Positions 1-11,531 of a DNA stretch of 64,000 nucleotides are shown piece by piece (within the stretch, counting starts at the first letter, position 1; every line of letters starts with the position of its first letter). Where the stretch lies: assembly GCA_036346225.1 (NCBI GenBank), contig JARFIW010001215.1:2490501-2554500 (forward strand). The letters are read 5' to 3'. The DNA comes from Platerodrilus igneus (lineage: Eukaryota > Arthropoda > Insecta > Coleoptera > Lycidae). The notes under the pieces were generated by a model. That model saw only the letters and a list, made by a program, of their open reading frames with translations, ran no database searches and was not told the origin of the DNA. Position numbers and translations under genes: made by a program.

Positions 1-53
1 AACATCGCTGACAGGGTAAGCCCTCTATTTGGGTTAGCTCCCCACTTAGAGAT

Positions 54-690
54 ATGGTAAATGGTTTCGACAAAGACGAAGAAGCCTCGGACTTCGAGGG
101 GCATGCACCCGTCCCTCGTCGTACACGTCGGGGTGCATTGACGTCAAACACAGCACGACCCGGCCAAGCTATGTATACAGAAAGAGCAGAGAAATATGAC
201 ATAACTCTGCCATTTTCAGTCCGTTCCTACCGACTTTGTCTCCCGGCAGGAAGGGACTTTAGAACGCTATCGGTGGAAGACGAAATCAAGCACCTGAGGG
301 ACTACCAGAGTGGTAGGGTAGTCCTTCAATATAGATGCACTAGGTGCACAAATTACTATAGCAGTTCTTTGCAAGGACTAAGGTAACATGCACCAAAATG
401 TAAGGGACACGTCACTCCACCAGAACCAGTAGAAGGCGCGACGTGTCCCGTTTTACAGTAAAACTTATAACAGCAAGTCAGGTGTAAGTACTCACATGCG
501 CTACACTCACCCGCAAGAGCGTAATGAGGCCAGAGCTGCGGGGCCGAGCCGTGAAAGGGAAAGAAACGGACTTTCAGTTTTCAGCAAAGATGAGGTTCAA
601 AAGGTGCTGGGGATGGAGGTTCGGTTTTTTGGCGACAAGTTCATCGCCAAGTGCATGAGTGAGACGATTACGAGTGAAACTGACAAATAA
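54..690 (+). pseudogene. R2-like ORF, N-terminal zinc-finger part
   Basis: The first open stretch (to 386) ends in a cysteine pair, YRCTRC, that fits the first half of the N-terminal C2H2 finger of R2 proteins, which helps place the protein on target DNA. The histidine half is lost in a stop near 402 (TGCACCAAAATG then TAA). A second stretch, 496-690, cannot be matched to a domain. Similarity here is weak, and the assignment rests mainly on the much clearer R2 domains that follow in the same orientation. Confidence 0.5.
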
Positions 691-798
691 CTGCGAGACA
701 AGAAAGCTCTCCCAAGTTACAAAAGCCTACGATCACTAACGCTTGCCACCCATGGCATTAGAGAAACTGGGAGTTGCCTCGAGGAGCAGACAGAAGGT

Positions 799-2760
799 TT
801 GCAGGAAGAACATAAGGATCCTCAGGTGAGAGAGAATGCTGCTGAGGAAGATGAACTCCCCTCGGAAATAAATCCCCTTGCTTGGAAACCATCTACCGAG
901 GAGGAAATCCTAGAGGTCCCGGTAGAGGAGCACGTTGATCCTCCAATATCTCCAGTGGAAGCGGGATTCATTGAAGCAGTTCTGGCCCGAACTTACCAAC
1001 CAAAGAATGCCTGCTCCGCGGGGATCGAATCAGCCATTAAAAACCTGCGGTATTGCCTAGAGCGGCTTTCACAACTTCGCGATGACACTGAGATACCCCA
1101 AGAGCTAGTGGATGAGGTTTACCTCCAGGCGACGGAGCCTCTTCAACTGGACACACGGAATACCGCAGGTAGGGTTCGGAAGCGAGGTGCGCGCCGGCAG
1201 TATATCTACGCACGAACCCAGGACCTGTTTAAGAAAAACCCAGGCCTGCTTGCGAAACACCTCCGGGAGAATGTGGACTGGCTTGATCTGGGCCGCGACT
1301 CGGACAGGTTAGACCCGGACGGTGTAAAGGTGCTGTATTGGGAGTATGAGGTACTCGGCCGGCAGTGCAGCAACCTTATGCGGGAAGGAGGGAAGGACCG
1401 AAGGCAGTAGCCGAAGTACTATCCCCCATAACATCTTTAGATGTTAAGGCTCGTCTCAACCGCATGAAGCAGTCCACCGCCGCCAGCCTTGATGGTGTTA
1501 GAGAAAAACACATCATGGGTGCAGGCTGGCTAGAAGTCCTCCGTCTACTGCATAACTTTTTATGGTTTACAGGAAGACAGCCTACGACCTGGAGGATGAA
1601 TTGTACGGTGCTGTTACGAAAGGAGAGCAAGGATGCCAGCTTGCCGGATAGTTACAGACCGCTGACTATTGCTTATGTCCTGAGCAGACTATACTGGGGT
1701 ATAGTGGACCAAAAGCTTTGATCGCACGTACGACCCACATCTCGCCAAAAGGGCTTTGTCATCGAAGCGGGGTGCTTTAATAATGTCCACATCTTGACCG
1801 AGTTGCTGCGGCACTCGAAGCAAACTGGGAATAGCCTGGTCTTAGTGCAGATACCTATCGCAAAGGCATTCAATTCGGTGCCACACATCGCCATGATATC
1901 TGCTCTAAGCGCGAAGGGTCGTCCACCTCAGGTGGTACGAGTAGTGGAAGACGGGTATCAGGATGTGATTACAACGATTAGAGTGGGTGCAACCGAACTG
2001 CACCAGCGCCTCTTACGGGGAGTCAGGCAAGGTGACCCCCTTACGCCGTTGCTATTTAATTTAGTAATGGAGCCCTAGCTAGAAGAGTTGTAGAAGCAAC
2101 CCGGGTATAAGATTAACACCGACACAGCATATCTTGCCTGACCTTCGCTGACGATCTGATACTCGTTGCAGGCACAGCGCCACAGGCAAGACGTCAGCTA
2201 GAGTTCACTGAAACATACCTGCGCAGCCTAGGAATGTCCATTCACAAGCAAGTGCGCTTGCTACGAAATAGTGAACACTCGAGGCTCCTGGTATCTAGCT
2301 GACCCCGGGTTGAGGTCGATAAATGGTGATGTCATCCCGTACTCCAGCGCGGGTAACTGTTTAACCTACCTTGGAATAAATACATTGCCTTGGGCAGGTC
2401 TCCACCATCAAAGAGGCATACTGGGGGATCTTGCCAGCACGCTCTTAGATCCAGAGGCTTGCACTGAAACCCCATCAGAAGGTAGAGTTAATCACCAGAT
2501 TTCTAGTCCCACACTACCTGTATAGGTTGGTGGTAGCAGTCCCACCAGCTAAGTTGTTGCGGGAACTTGACCATGAGCTACGGGTAGTGATCCGCAACAT
2601 ATACCACCCACCGCAATCCCCCACCAATGGACTGCTATATAGCGATAGGCGAGACGACGGACTAGGGATACCGAAGCTGGAGATAATAGCCACGTCTGCA
2701 GCATTAAAAGCAGGTACGAAATTTATTAATAGCGACGATAATGTCATGAAAGCTTAGCGT
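799..2760 (+). pseudogene. R2-like reverse transcriptase domain, fragmented
   Basis: The segment ahead of the polymerase has the R2 signature of a basic stretch followed by ARTQDLFKKNPGLLAKHL and VDWLDL (about 1200-1290). RT blocks follow in changing frames: SSTAAGPDGV-like (here TAASLDGV, about 1480), QKGF/EAGCFNNVHILTELL (about 1745-1810), AKAFNSVPH (1860), RGVRQGDPLTPLLFN (about 2020-2060), FADDLI around 2148, and the thumb (LTYLG at 2360, LYRLVVAVPP at 2520). The catalytic FADD survives, but at least five frame changes and several stops make it inactive. The target-primed reverse transcription role is known for the family. Confidence 0.85.
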
Positions 2761-2771
2761 AGGGCACAAGC

Positions 2772-3610
2772 TTGGAAAGCCGTCTCAGGCGATTAGCCTC
2801 CGGAGTCCGATTAAATTGGCCGGTCTCGGAAAGCAACCTTATCCGCCGGAAGAGATCGGCCAAGAAACTAGAGCATGACAGATGGGCCGGCCAGGGTTTG
2901 CAAGGCAAGTCGGTCGCGGCGCTCACTGGCGATAAATTTGCCTATATATGGCTTTATGATCCCACGCTTCTGAAGCCATGAGGCCAATTAACAGCCCTCA
3001 AAATGAGAAGCAATACCTGCGCAGACAGAGTGGCATATAATAGAGCCGTGCCCCAGGGGACCTGAGCTGCCGTCGATGTGGTTACGAGAAGAAAACACTC
3101 GGCCACATCCTCGATCAGTGTACTCATACGTAGAGGAACAGGATCCGCCGACGCAATGAGATTTGCGACCTCATTGTGGAAGAACTCACAAAGCAGCAAC
3201 CAGTGGTATCAGTCACGAGGAAGTCAACTATAAGACACCCTTCGGCAGGGAATCTCAAACCCGACCTGGTGATTCAGAACCGGAACGGGGTCTTCGTGGT
3301 CGATGTTACAGTCCGCTAAGAAGATAGAGACAACCTAGCTCAGGGACGAGACAAGTTAAATAAATATACCCGACTGATAGCACCCCTCCGTGCAGACTTA
3401 GGAGCATCTGCCGGGAAAGTTTTGCACATTGGGTTATGAACGAGGGGAGCAATGTCCAAGGCGACACTGAGGGCCTTAGCGAAGCTAGGTATCAGCGACC
3501 GAAGGACATTATTAACAATGTTCATGATCGCCCAACGTAGTTCCATTAAACTTTATCATGAGTTCATGGACTACGATGCTCCCCTCAGGGCAAGGCACAA
3601 TGTTCCCTGA
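2772..3610 (+). pseudogene. R2-like C-terminal CCHC knuckle and restriction-like endonuclease
   Basis: After the RT thumb the frame gives GKSVAALTGD and WLYDPTLLKP (about 2900-2980), then a C-x2-C-x7-H-x4-C knuckle (CRRCGYEKKTLGHILDQC, about 3070-3120). The endonuclease core KPDLV...VFVVDVTVR lies at about 3260-3318. It has the PD...(D/E) arrangement that nicks target DNA in R2 elements. The knuckle and the PD/D residues are visible. Frame breaks near 2981, 3066 and 3318 show it is dead. Confidence 0.85.
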
Positions 3611-3660
3611 CAACCGCCTTAGCCCTAAGAAAAATACCTCAGACAGAGCTCTTCAGCATC

Positions 3661-4290
3661 ATCCAAGTATTTTAACTTAGTCTTAGTAATTTATTAGTTG
3701 CCAGGGAGTATCCATATCCCCTATTGGTGGGATATCACCCCTGGTAGCTTTAGGAGTGTCCTATTGCACTTCTAAAAGGTTTTTAATGTGCTTGTCCGTT
3801 TTAACATTTTGACTATTAGATATAAGTTTTATATCTACACTCACATGTACCCTTTACATACATGTAATTTTATTTATACTCTTAATGTTAATTTATTAAT
3901 TTTATTCATTATGTGGAATGATGTTGGGGATGCGAGTTGTACGGCTCCTATAGGGCGGCCACGGCAGCGAGCGGAATTTATTCCGGTGGCCACCTCCACG
4001 CGGTTTTTCCTGGGCTGGCGGATCACCCCCGCCAGGCTAAGTGCCACTCCCTTCGTGGATCCGTTAAAGGCTAATCTTTTCCGATAAGAGCCCGAAAAAG
4101 TTGTCCATGTCCTTATCGAACGCAATACGTTCCCGGGGCATGAATTGTCTGAGGTGGCTAGTAGCGTAATTGAGCTAGGCAAGAAGAGAGAAGTCTAAGC
4201 AAGCCGCCCTTAACCAAACAAACACAGAGGTTACAACGCCACAAGTGCTGTAAGTTCTAATACGAGTTTTTTAGTAGTAACTAACCACAG
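3661..4290. other. Intergenic stretch after the R2-like element
   Basis: This holds the probable R2-like 3' tail and then a GC-richer block (3930-4080). A run of BEL/Pao gag-like sequence may start near 4085, but I cannot follow it with confidence. No gene is supported. Confidence 0.4.
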
Positions 4291-4529
4291 ACAAGTGCGC
4301 TGCCATTCTATTTCCACTGGTTGGGTGACGCTTGCCAGAGGAAGTTTTCAGAGAGTGGCATCGAAATAGTCACCCTAAGAAACCGCAAAACCAAACACGC
4401 GACACTTACACTTTCTGATGGATTTTTTGAGAGAAGAAGTGGAAAGGAAAGAAAGAGTACATCTAGCACGTAAAGAGTGTGTGGCTTCAATAAGTCTGAA
4501 ACTAAACTTCACCGGTCGATTGACAAGTT

Positions 4530-4790
4530 CGAAGACTTAATCGTTGGGGAAATTAAAAGAAAATGTATATTCTGTGAAGGTAAACACAAGTCAGCGCAAT
4601 GCATCAAATGTCCGAAGATGCCGTTGGAATAAAGTGAGAAAAGTTGAGAAAAGGTAACGCATGTTATGTGTTCCTCATCCCTGGTCGCTCGGCCAAATTT
4701 TGCAAAGGTGCGGTCTAGTGTGCAGTGTGTTCGAACCGTCATTTTTCTAGCATGTGTCCAATGCGAGAAATTAAACTAATTTGCAAGGAC
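4530..4790 (+). pseudogene. BEL/Pao Gag zinc knuckles
   Basis: Frame fragments give CIFC-EGKHKSAQC (about 4567-4605), then GNACYV...SAKFC and CAVCSNRHFSSMCP (about 4650-4765). These are the paired cysteine-histidine knuckles at the end of BEL/Pao Gag that bind the element's RNA. A stop (TAA at about 4630) and frameshifts separate them. The upstream stretch from about 4300 has the Lys/Glu-rich composition of the Gag end but is too decayed to translate. Confidence 0.7.
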
Positions 4791-4929
4791 AATGAGATCG
4801 GTGATGATAAATACGTAGGCGCATAACCCGATGAAGTGTCAATCGACATAACTTCCCAATCGTCCTTGAAGGACGTTTTACTCCAGACCGTTGTAAAGTA
4901 AAATACCAAAATAAAGAGAGAATAGAGCG

Positions 4930-5373
4930 GGAAGTGTTTGACAGCGGCCCACCACCTACGTATGCGACAAGGAACTTAGCCAATGAGCTAAGATGAGTGC
5001 CTCTGCTTTAGAAGAAATTCAACACGTTCTCTGTAGAGTCGCTACATGCGTTGTTCATCACATTCGGTTTCATGTGCCTCCATGTAGCTTTGGTGACACC
5101 AATTCAGTTACAATTGAGGCTGTGGATCAAGAAACTATTTGTGGAAGTATTCTAAGGTTTACACGAGGTTTATGGTTGAAGGAACTTTCTGAAATGAGAG
5201 TGTGGATTAGTGATTACGGCAATGATGGTCCCGATATCGATGTTCTAATTGGAAGCGACCGTTGTGCTAAGGTGATGACTGGAAGGGCTGATAAGCTAAA
5301 GTGTGGTCTAATGGCTTACGAAACCATTTTCGGATGGATATTAATCGGTCCATTACATACTTCAGAAGCGTAG
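4930..5373 (+). pseudogene. BEL/Pao aspartic protease region
   Basis: A DSG-like active site seen as 'VFDSGPPPTYAT' (about 4935-4970, shifted frame) is followed by an open stretch 4993-5373. That stretch contains VWISDYGNDGPDIDVLIGSDR and ends GLMAYETIFGWILIGPL. The sequence DVLIGSD...ETIFGWILIGP is diagnostic of the protease domain of BEL/Pao polyproteins (DUF1758 type). The part between active site and flap is degraded. Confidence 0.78.
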
Positions 5374-5694
5374 CTAACTAAAGTGGTAGCTAATATTGTC
5401 ACAACGTTGATTTCTGTTCAAATGCGAGTAAACGACGTTAGGAATTAGAAGCACTTGGAACATCAGATCCCATCACGACCACCCAGAGACAGGAGAGATA
5501 GAGTTGTTGCCCAGACAGCATTTTCAAAATACAGTGTCGATCGATGAAGACGTAAGGTACGAAAATGTCACTGCCATGAGTTGGGCTAATGTCCAAATTA
5601 CCCACCAATTGACAGCAGAATGTAGACTCCAGAGTACTGTGGATAAATTGCGATCAACAATAGACTGAAAAACTATCAAAAGGTCTTCAAAGAC

Positions 5695-6110
5695 TTGGTA
5701 AAGGAAGACATTTTAGAGGTAGTTAAAAACGCCAACAAACGTGGTTTAATACAATACCTACCTCAGGCTCAGCCTTCAAAAAAAGTAAAACCATTCCAGT
5801 ACGTCAAGTCTATGATGCCTCTTGTTAAGTTATCGGACTGTCGCTTAACGACTATCTGGAAAAAGGACAAAATCTGTTGGAACTCATCCCGTCTCTAGTG
5901 CTACGTTTCGGTTTGGAAACATTGGGCTGATTGCGGATATCAGGTAAACTTTTTTAATGATAGGGAGCGATCTGATCAAGACTTTCTCAGCTTCTTGTGG
6001 TGGAAGGACGGGGACCCAAATAAATTGATTGTTTACCGCCACAAAGGTGTAGTGTTCGGTTTGAACTGTAGTCCATTTTTGTTACTCGCCGTCATTGCCT
6101 TTTATTTGGA
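5695..6110 (+). pseudogene. BEL/Pao reverse transcriptase, N-terminal remnant
   Basis: Fragments recall the RT fingers: FNDRERSDQDFLSFLWW (about 5955-6000), then DPNKLIVYRHKGVVFGL and SPFLLLAVIAFYL (about 6005-6110). In family members this is followed by the YVDD motif, which is absent because of an internal deletion. Earlier fragments at 5695-5898 include LRQGPNLLE-like residues in broken frames. This is a remnant only. Confidence 0.75.
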
Positions 6111-6790
6111 AAGGAACAGGGTGAAAGAAATTCGGGAATTGACGGTGGGAGTGACGTGGCATCATGTGCCAGGTAAACTGAATCCGACTTATCTCCCATC
6201 GGGAGGTTGTACAATGCGAGAATTGTACGACAGTGAATGGTTGATGAATGAAAGTGAATGGCCGAAATCTGAAGACGTAACTAATGAAAGTGAAGTTAAT
6301 CGGGAGTTGCTAAAGACAGCTACAGTTTACACAGTATTTACGAAGTCATTCCGTATGTGGTTCACTGAAAGGAATAACAACTACTGTAAAATCATTCGAA
6401 CCATTGGGTGCAGTACAAAACGTGCGTGAGAAGACTAAGAAGCAGAGAGTGATGCAGAGAGATTTTAATAAGGTGCAAAAACTGTCAGTTGAAGACATTA
6501 AGAGAGCTGAAACATGCATTATCAAATTGGTTCAAAGAGAATGCGTAAATAAAAACAATTTTCAACATAATCTGGAAGTGTGTAAGTTGGAGGGACATGT
6601 GTTGTTGCGTATCCGTACCAAAATTGTGAGGAGAGATGAAGTGGCTAGAACAGTTCATTTAAAGGTTCAGGAATGGTAATTGGTGCGACCTGTGCAACGA
6701 TTGTATCCGTTAGAGGTCGGAATGTTCGCGAAAGAAGATTTCAATAGTCAATCTGAAAGTCAAACTGCGAAGAAAATATTAAGACTCGAT
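6111..6790 (+). pseudogene. BEL/Pao pre-integrase and integrase C-terminal remnants
   Basis: VTWHHVPGKLNPTYLPSGGC (about 6150-6210) is the well-known junction of RNase H and integrase in BEL/Pao. It is followed by the Zn-binding N-terminus of integrase (6404-6679, with KLVQRE). The catalytic core is missing. The stretch at 6684-6720 gives RPVQRLYPLEV and 6782-6830 gives TRFGRVVKPPVKLIV, the usual C-terminal signature. Stops and a frame change lie between. Confidence 0.75.
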
Positions 6791-6888
6791 TCGGACGGGT
6801 TGTGAAACCTCCCGTCAAGTTAATAGTTTGATTTTGTTCTATTGAGTTAGTGAATTTTGTATCATTTTCTAGAATTACGATTGAATAT

Positions 6889-6907
6889 GAGGGAAATAGG
6901 GGAAGGA
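6889..6907 (+). promoter_or_regulatory. Polypurine tract of the BEL/Pao element
   Basis: A purine-only run GAGGGAAATAGGGGAAGGA lies directly before TGTTAGAAAG, the form expected at a polypurine tract/3' LTR boundary. It primes plus-strand DNA synthesis in LTR elements. Confidence 0.7.
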
Positions 6908-8440
6908 TGTTAGAAAGTAGACTAAATTAGAAATGTTTGTCTATTTTGATTGATATCAAATAAAAATATTTTTCCGAACCCTGGCTTTAGATTTGTTTTG
7001 TCTCGTTTAGAGAAATTAGTAACAAAATTAATTGTGTAGGTCACGTTCAAGGAAAAGGCGGTTAAACAAACTGATAGGGCCGTAGCTTTTCTAACACCTG
7101 GGAAGAACTTATAAAATCCTCGGATAGTAAAATGGGAGATCAAATTTTTAAATACCAGGTAACCGACACAGACTTTCTAATTCGTTTGATAGGCAATTAT
7201 CGCGATGCGCAACGGCGTTGAAAACCAAGTACAATAGTTAGCGCAACGGTATTCACACGCAGAAGAAAAAATCCTGAAGTGATACTGGTCTTGTGAAATT
7301 TGATAATGTAGAAAGCTTTTGCCAACAACAAGTTGGATTTTTACCTGCAACGATTCCTGTCTTGAGTGTCAATGAAGTTTGAAGAGGACAAAAACTGTAA
7401 GGCGTTTAAAATTTTGCTATATCATAATAACTATGATTTGGTAATAACAATTTTGGAGCCTATTATTAAAAAGGACTACTAACGTTGTTGCACGCTTATT
7501 TGCCATATTGTGCATACCGACGTCTGATAAAGAAAAGCTCACTTTTGCATCCGCAAATTAGAGCGTAAAACTCAAATTTGATAGATTTTTATGAAATCGA
7601 AGCATTGATTCCATTAATCTTTGTTAGCTATACGCGTATTTGGCCAATTAGGTATAGATTACAGTTCTCTTTATTTTGTTGTTATTTACTGTTATAGTCA
7701 TAGTTTAGAATAGGATGTGGAGTTTTTGTGCTTATTTTAAACTGGTAGAAGGAGGTAAGAGGGTGTGAACGAGGCTCCATCAACTTTCAGTGAGAACCGC
7801 CTAACAATTACTTGGAACACCCACCTTCTGAATAGACTTTACTTGTGTTATTCTCTTTGGGTGTGTTGGTGCCCAAAGGCTTAACGCAAACAAGGGAATT
7901 TAAAGATCTTTCAAAGTAAGCCTACGGGTATTTAATGGAAATGTTACAGCTTGTATACCCCTAAGGGTGGCCATGTGCCCCAGAGTAAGTCCTAGCGACA
8001 CATCTGGACGAGCGACCATGCGATCAGTGGAGTAATCGAAGAGTGATTGAAGGCAAACATAAAAGGTCGAGCTCGTAAAGAACGTGTTTAAATAGAGACA
8101 CAAGGAACCAACAACCTACGCCTCCAAAAGGTGTGGCTGAGGAACAATTGTGACTTCCCGCAAGGATTGGTTTAAAAACCCCCCAGCGACCGAAGATAGG
8201 TAGCAAAAGCGTGAAGTGAAAGGACAGACATTGACCAGATACGTTTTTAGTTGAAAAATATTTATTATTATTGATTCCACTTGATGGAAATTTAAACAAT
8301 TTGACTATAATATGCTACTTTGCTGATATACTTGTAAGCATCCTTTTATAAGAAGTTTGTACGTACAGTACGCTTAAATAAGCGTGCATCAACGTTAACA
8401 GTTTTTTATAGTAATAACCCCCACACATTATTATTGCCAC
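6908..8440 (+). other. 3' LTR start of BEL/Pao and non-coding remainder
   Basis: The LTR should start at the TGTTAG at 6908. Its 3' end cannot be fixed because no second copy is present. The rest, to 8440, has no convincing coding frame. Short open stretches on the minus strand at 6922-7143 and 7900-8299 have no recognisable domain and look like chance. Confidence 0.45.
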
Positions 8441-8451
8441 AATTACAGTTA

Positions 8452-8758
8452 TTAAATTCCTAAAAAAACAAACAGCATATGATTTCTATAAACTGTATAA
8501 CAAGATTTAAAGAAACACTTTTTGCTTCGCTTAAAACTCCATTCAATACTCTGAGCAGGAATCCAACTTGTTGGTGACAAAAGCACCTTAACACAGTCAT
8601 TCACGTTAACTATGGGCATATCACTTTTCTTCCACATCGAAAACCTTCTTTCACTTACATCTCCGGGTATGAATACCGTCACGTTACTATCGTATCTCAT
8701 TCGAGTGCCTGATGATTGCGTATCAATTGAATTTGAAGCTCTGCTGACCGATGTCTGT
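8452..8758 (-). CDS. Unidentified open stretch
   Basis: A minus-strand frame runs from near 8758 without stop to 8452, about 100 codons, including RMRYDSNVTVFIPGDVSERR and FSMWKKSDMPIVNVND. It is preceded by an acceptor-like CAATAACAG. The composition is protein-like, but I recognise no family. It lies just upstream of a SINE and far from any clear gene. It could be an orphan exon, a transposon fragment or chance. Confidence 0.2.
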
Positions 8759-8853
8759 TATTGAATAGATCATGAATGAATTCTTTCTTTTACTATTCGC
8801 GGATTTTTATAAGTTTCACGTTCCAGGCCTACATCACGCTTTACTCTTTCTCG

Positions 8854-9075
8854 ACGGCTCAGTGGCGTAGTTGGAATGTGTATGACTACTAAGCCCAAAA
8901 TTCCGGGCTTTAGTCCCGACACGGTCCGCTTGAAAAATGTTAGGTAAGCATTTTTCACAAAAATACGCCCTCGTTCGGATGAAAGATAAAATGGAGGTCC
9001 CGTATATGAGTGTTGTCACGCACGTTAAAGATCCCTACCTTGCTTGGAATAGCAAATGTTTGGCGAAATTCAAAA
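8854..9075 (+). mobile_element. tRNA-derived SINE, copy 1
   Basis: The first ~80 bp resemble a tRNA: CTCAGTGGCGTAGTTGG stands for the A box and GCTTTAGTCCCGAC for the B box. The non-tRNA body has CTCGTTCGGATGA, then AAAATGGAGGTCCCGT and CACGCACGTTAAAGATCC. Copy 2 at 17965 shares the head, the spacing and the body. Such elements are transcribed by RNA polymerase III and moved by a LINE. The B box is degraded here. Confidence 0.75.
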
Positions 9076-10253
9076 TTTTGAGGTAAAAAAGCGCTTCCTG
9101 ACCAGTATAGTACCTTCGAGTGGAGTATTGGAAAATCAAATGTAGTGTACTCTTTCTCACGAGTAGTGCGTCTAAACTATGCTATTTTCGGAGTCAATGT
9201 CGTTCTGTCCGTGTGAACCCTTAATTTGTTACCCCGATTTTACATTGAAAACCGATGACTGCGCCACTTTTCTCCTCTCAGCACATTAATTTTAAGGCTG
9301 TTTTTATTAGTGTGCGGTTTGGAGTGTAAAACCCATGTCATACGGTATTCTGTGCAGACAAGAAAGAAAGTAAAGTAAGTAAAAAGTAAAAAAAAATCGT
9401 CCACACAAATACCGCAACAAAACTGAAGGGTTAAATAGAAATTTAAAAGAATTGGATGCCTTACTACCTCAAAACGGCATAGAGTGGGCTGGCTCATACA
9501 GAAAGAAAAATTAGAAACCTCAGTAAGTAAATTTGTTTACAAACCCGTAAATCAAGCAATTACGTAATTGTCCTGTTATAATATAATGAACACAAAAACG
9601 TCAACTGACATATAAAACAATATAAAAATATGTATTTAAGCAAATATCGAAAATAAAATTTTAAAATGTAAATAGTACATACAAAATACTTACATAATGT
9701 TTCAAACCCTAAATATATACAAGAAGAAAATTAAACACAAGATGTATAGTATTTCCACCTGCTCTGTGAAGTGCACATTTCTAAAAGTAAAATGTAATAG
9801 TAACTTTTAGAGCGTAACCCTAACCTTAATCTAGATCACAATTTACTAATCAAGTTGTTGACGTTAGCATTTGGAAATATTAATTTTAATTCAATAAAAA
9901 TTGCTCTAACGCAGGTTTTAGTTAATATTATTTGTGACTGGAAAACTAATTATTCAATCACTTGTGCACTGAGATGAGAAAGTACATTTTTAACATGTAG
10001 TGTGTTATTTATGTTTCACAAACACGAGGACGAAAACTGAAGCATTTACATGGTTATCAACTAACAAAAGAAGGGTCTATATTTCATAGCAGCATCAAAG
10101 AAAAACAAAACAGAGTAACTGTGCTTTAGGAAGTGTAGTTGTCTGCCTCTGATACCATCACAGTAGACCTATAAGTGTGCATTGCACTTGCCATCGGACT
10201 GGATACTATATCAAACAATTGCACTAGACTGTAACACTACTAAAAACATTTAA
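9076..10253. other. AT-rich stretch with nothing recognised
   Basis: No coding frame, repeat or RNA gene stands out. The minus-strand open stretch 9240-9497 is low-complexity and hydrophobic and is not supported. Confidence 0.4.
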
Positions 10254-10679
10254 CAAGAAGGTATTTTAATTAGCAACGCCATTTACAGGGTTCCTTTACG
10301 GAAAAAAGGCTCGGATAAAATTAGAGAGTTTTTCGAAGCTCAGTCTGTATTTATAAGGAAAGAAAACAACGTGGGAGGTAAGGCGTTAACCTTTCAAAAA
10401 ACATTTCCAACCGATCAAGTGTAAGGAATTCTCAAAACAGCACCTGTAGGTCTTTCAATAAAACAGCTGCGAAGCGTTTATAGGACGCGGCTTGCAGACA
10501 AAGAGATAACATAACGGCTTCCAAGAATTGCTAACAAGGAGGACAGTTTATTGCTCGTATCACTGGCTGGGCTGGACACTGGTGAGACAATAGAATACCG
10601 CTTAATAGAATTTCTTGGTATAGATAACGAATCCTTAAGCTTTTACTTACGATGTGTGTGGATAAGGCGACCTTTTTAA
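10254..10679 (+). pseudogene. Coding relic with two in-frame stops, family uncertain
   Basis: One plus-strand frame gives 142 codons interrupted only by TAA at 10422 and TAA at 10512. It reads with normal protein composition: EGILISNAIYRVPLRKKG, then SDKIREFFEAQSVFIRKEN, then LKTAPVGLSIKQLRSVYRTR and LAGLDTGETIEYRLIEFLG. Surrounding DNA is AT-rich and non-coding. The TAPVGLSIKQLRSVYR stretch faintly resembles the helix-turn-helix LOTUS domain of Tudor-type germline proteins, but this is a guess. It is best read as a recently dead gene or retrocopy. Confidence 0.45.
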
Positions 10680-11369
10680 TCTTTTAAAGAAAATGCGATG
10701 TAGGTGGTGAAAGTATTTCAAAGAATGTATACGCAAAGCTTTTGGCCTGTTAAAGAAGCGATGCAGGTGTTTAACTCATTTCAGAAAATTTATAATCTTT
10801 GCTAAGCAAAGGAGATTAGTGTAGGATTGATTCTACGTATATAACGATGAGAAATTTTTACAGGATGTTTACATAAAATACTCATTGAATTAAAAGGAAG
10901 TCGAGCTTCTTGATTAATAATTGAAGTGATTCAAGTTGGAAATTTTAGGATGCTTTAAATAAAGGTACTTTAAATTTAATATTCATGCAGAAATAGATCG
11001 CTTGCGGGAATTTAACACTTGGTCACTGTTTCTAGAACCCGTATGAATTTGTAGAAATAACTTTATTATGAATGGGTTATTTCTCGGTTTATATTGGTAA
11101 TTTTTTGAATTTAATACAAAAGGGTTTAAAGTACCTATAAGTATTATCGTTTGTATATAATTCTTCATCCTGATTTAATACTATATTAAAATTGCAACGT
11201 TATTAAATATAAATTACCGAAGCTTCTAAATTTTACAGAGTGTTTCCCTTAAAAGCTCATCTAATTAACTGAAATTAATAAACCTATTTCTACCTAATGT
11301 TTGCTTAAGTATCGCGCCTCCGTTACGTTACAACGGTGAGTAAACTAAAAGACTTGTTGCGCTACAAAA

Positions 11370-11531
11370 ATGGCGACCGCTTCCAAATATAGATGTGGCG
11401 ATGATTTCGACGAAAAAATAATAAGCATATTCAAAACTACTGAGTCTGCCGAATACGACAAAACAGAGCTATCCAGTGGCGTGGAAATAATTTCTTTAGT
11501 GCTGCTAGTATTGCAAGTTAACAGTAGTTAA
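11370..11531 (+). CDS. Small ORF or first exon, 53 codons, unidentified
   Basis: ATG in a good context (ACAAAAATGG) opens a frame MATASKYRCGDDFDEKII... with an acidic, charged N-terminus and a hydrophobic end before TAA. It follows a donor-like CGGTGAGTAA at 11333. It might be a first coding exon of a gene or a chance ORF. No family is recognised. Confidence 0.2.
   Translation: MATASKYRCGDDFDEKIISIFKTTESAEYDKTELSSGVEIISLVLLVLQVNSS

Larger units (their letters stand above)
54..3660 (+). mobile_element. R2-type non-LTR retrotransposon, decayed, nearly full length
   Basis: A single R2-clade LINE reads left to right as N-terminal zinc finger, RNA-binding region, reverse transcriptase, CCHC knuckle and restriction-like endonuclease. 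It is broken by many stops and frameshifts, so the protein is seen in at least six fragments. The C-terminal end, with residues LYHEFMDYDAPL followed by RARHNVP and a stop near 3610, is typical of R2 proteins. R2 elements normally sit in 28S rDNA. No rRNA sequence is seen next to it here, so this is either a non-rDNA copy or a related family with another target. The true 5' end may lie before the window. Confidence 0.88.
4291..6907 (+). mobile_element. BEL/Pao LTR retrotransposon, internally deleted
   Basis: Gag knuckles, aspartic protease, the start of RT, the junction before integrase, the integrase C-terminus and a 3' polypurine tract follow in the normal BEL/Pao order. The RT palm with its catalytic aspartates, RNase H and the integrase core are missing: the sequence jumps at about 6115 from RT block 'SPFLL' to the 'HVPGKLNP' linker, and again at about 6420-6680. 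The internal region is therefore far shorter than the usual 5-6 kb. No matching 5' LTR was found upstream. Confidence 0.8.

Noticed and set aside
3874..4182. Minus-strand 100-codon open frame
   Set aside because: No family motif and it overlaps the boundary between two plus-strand retroelements.
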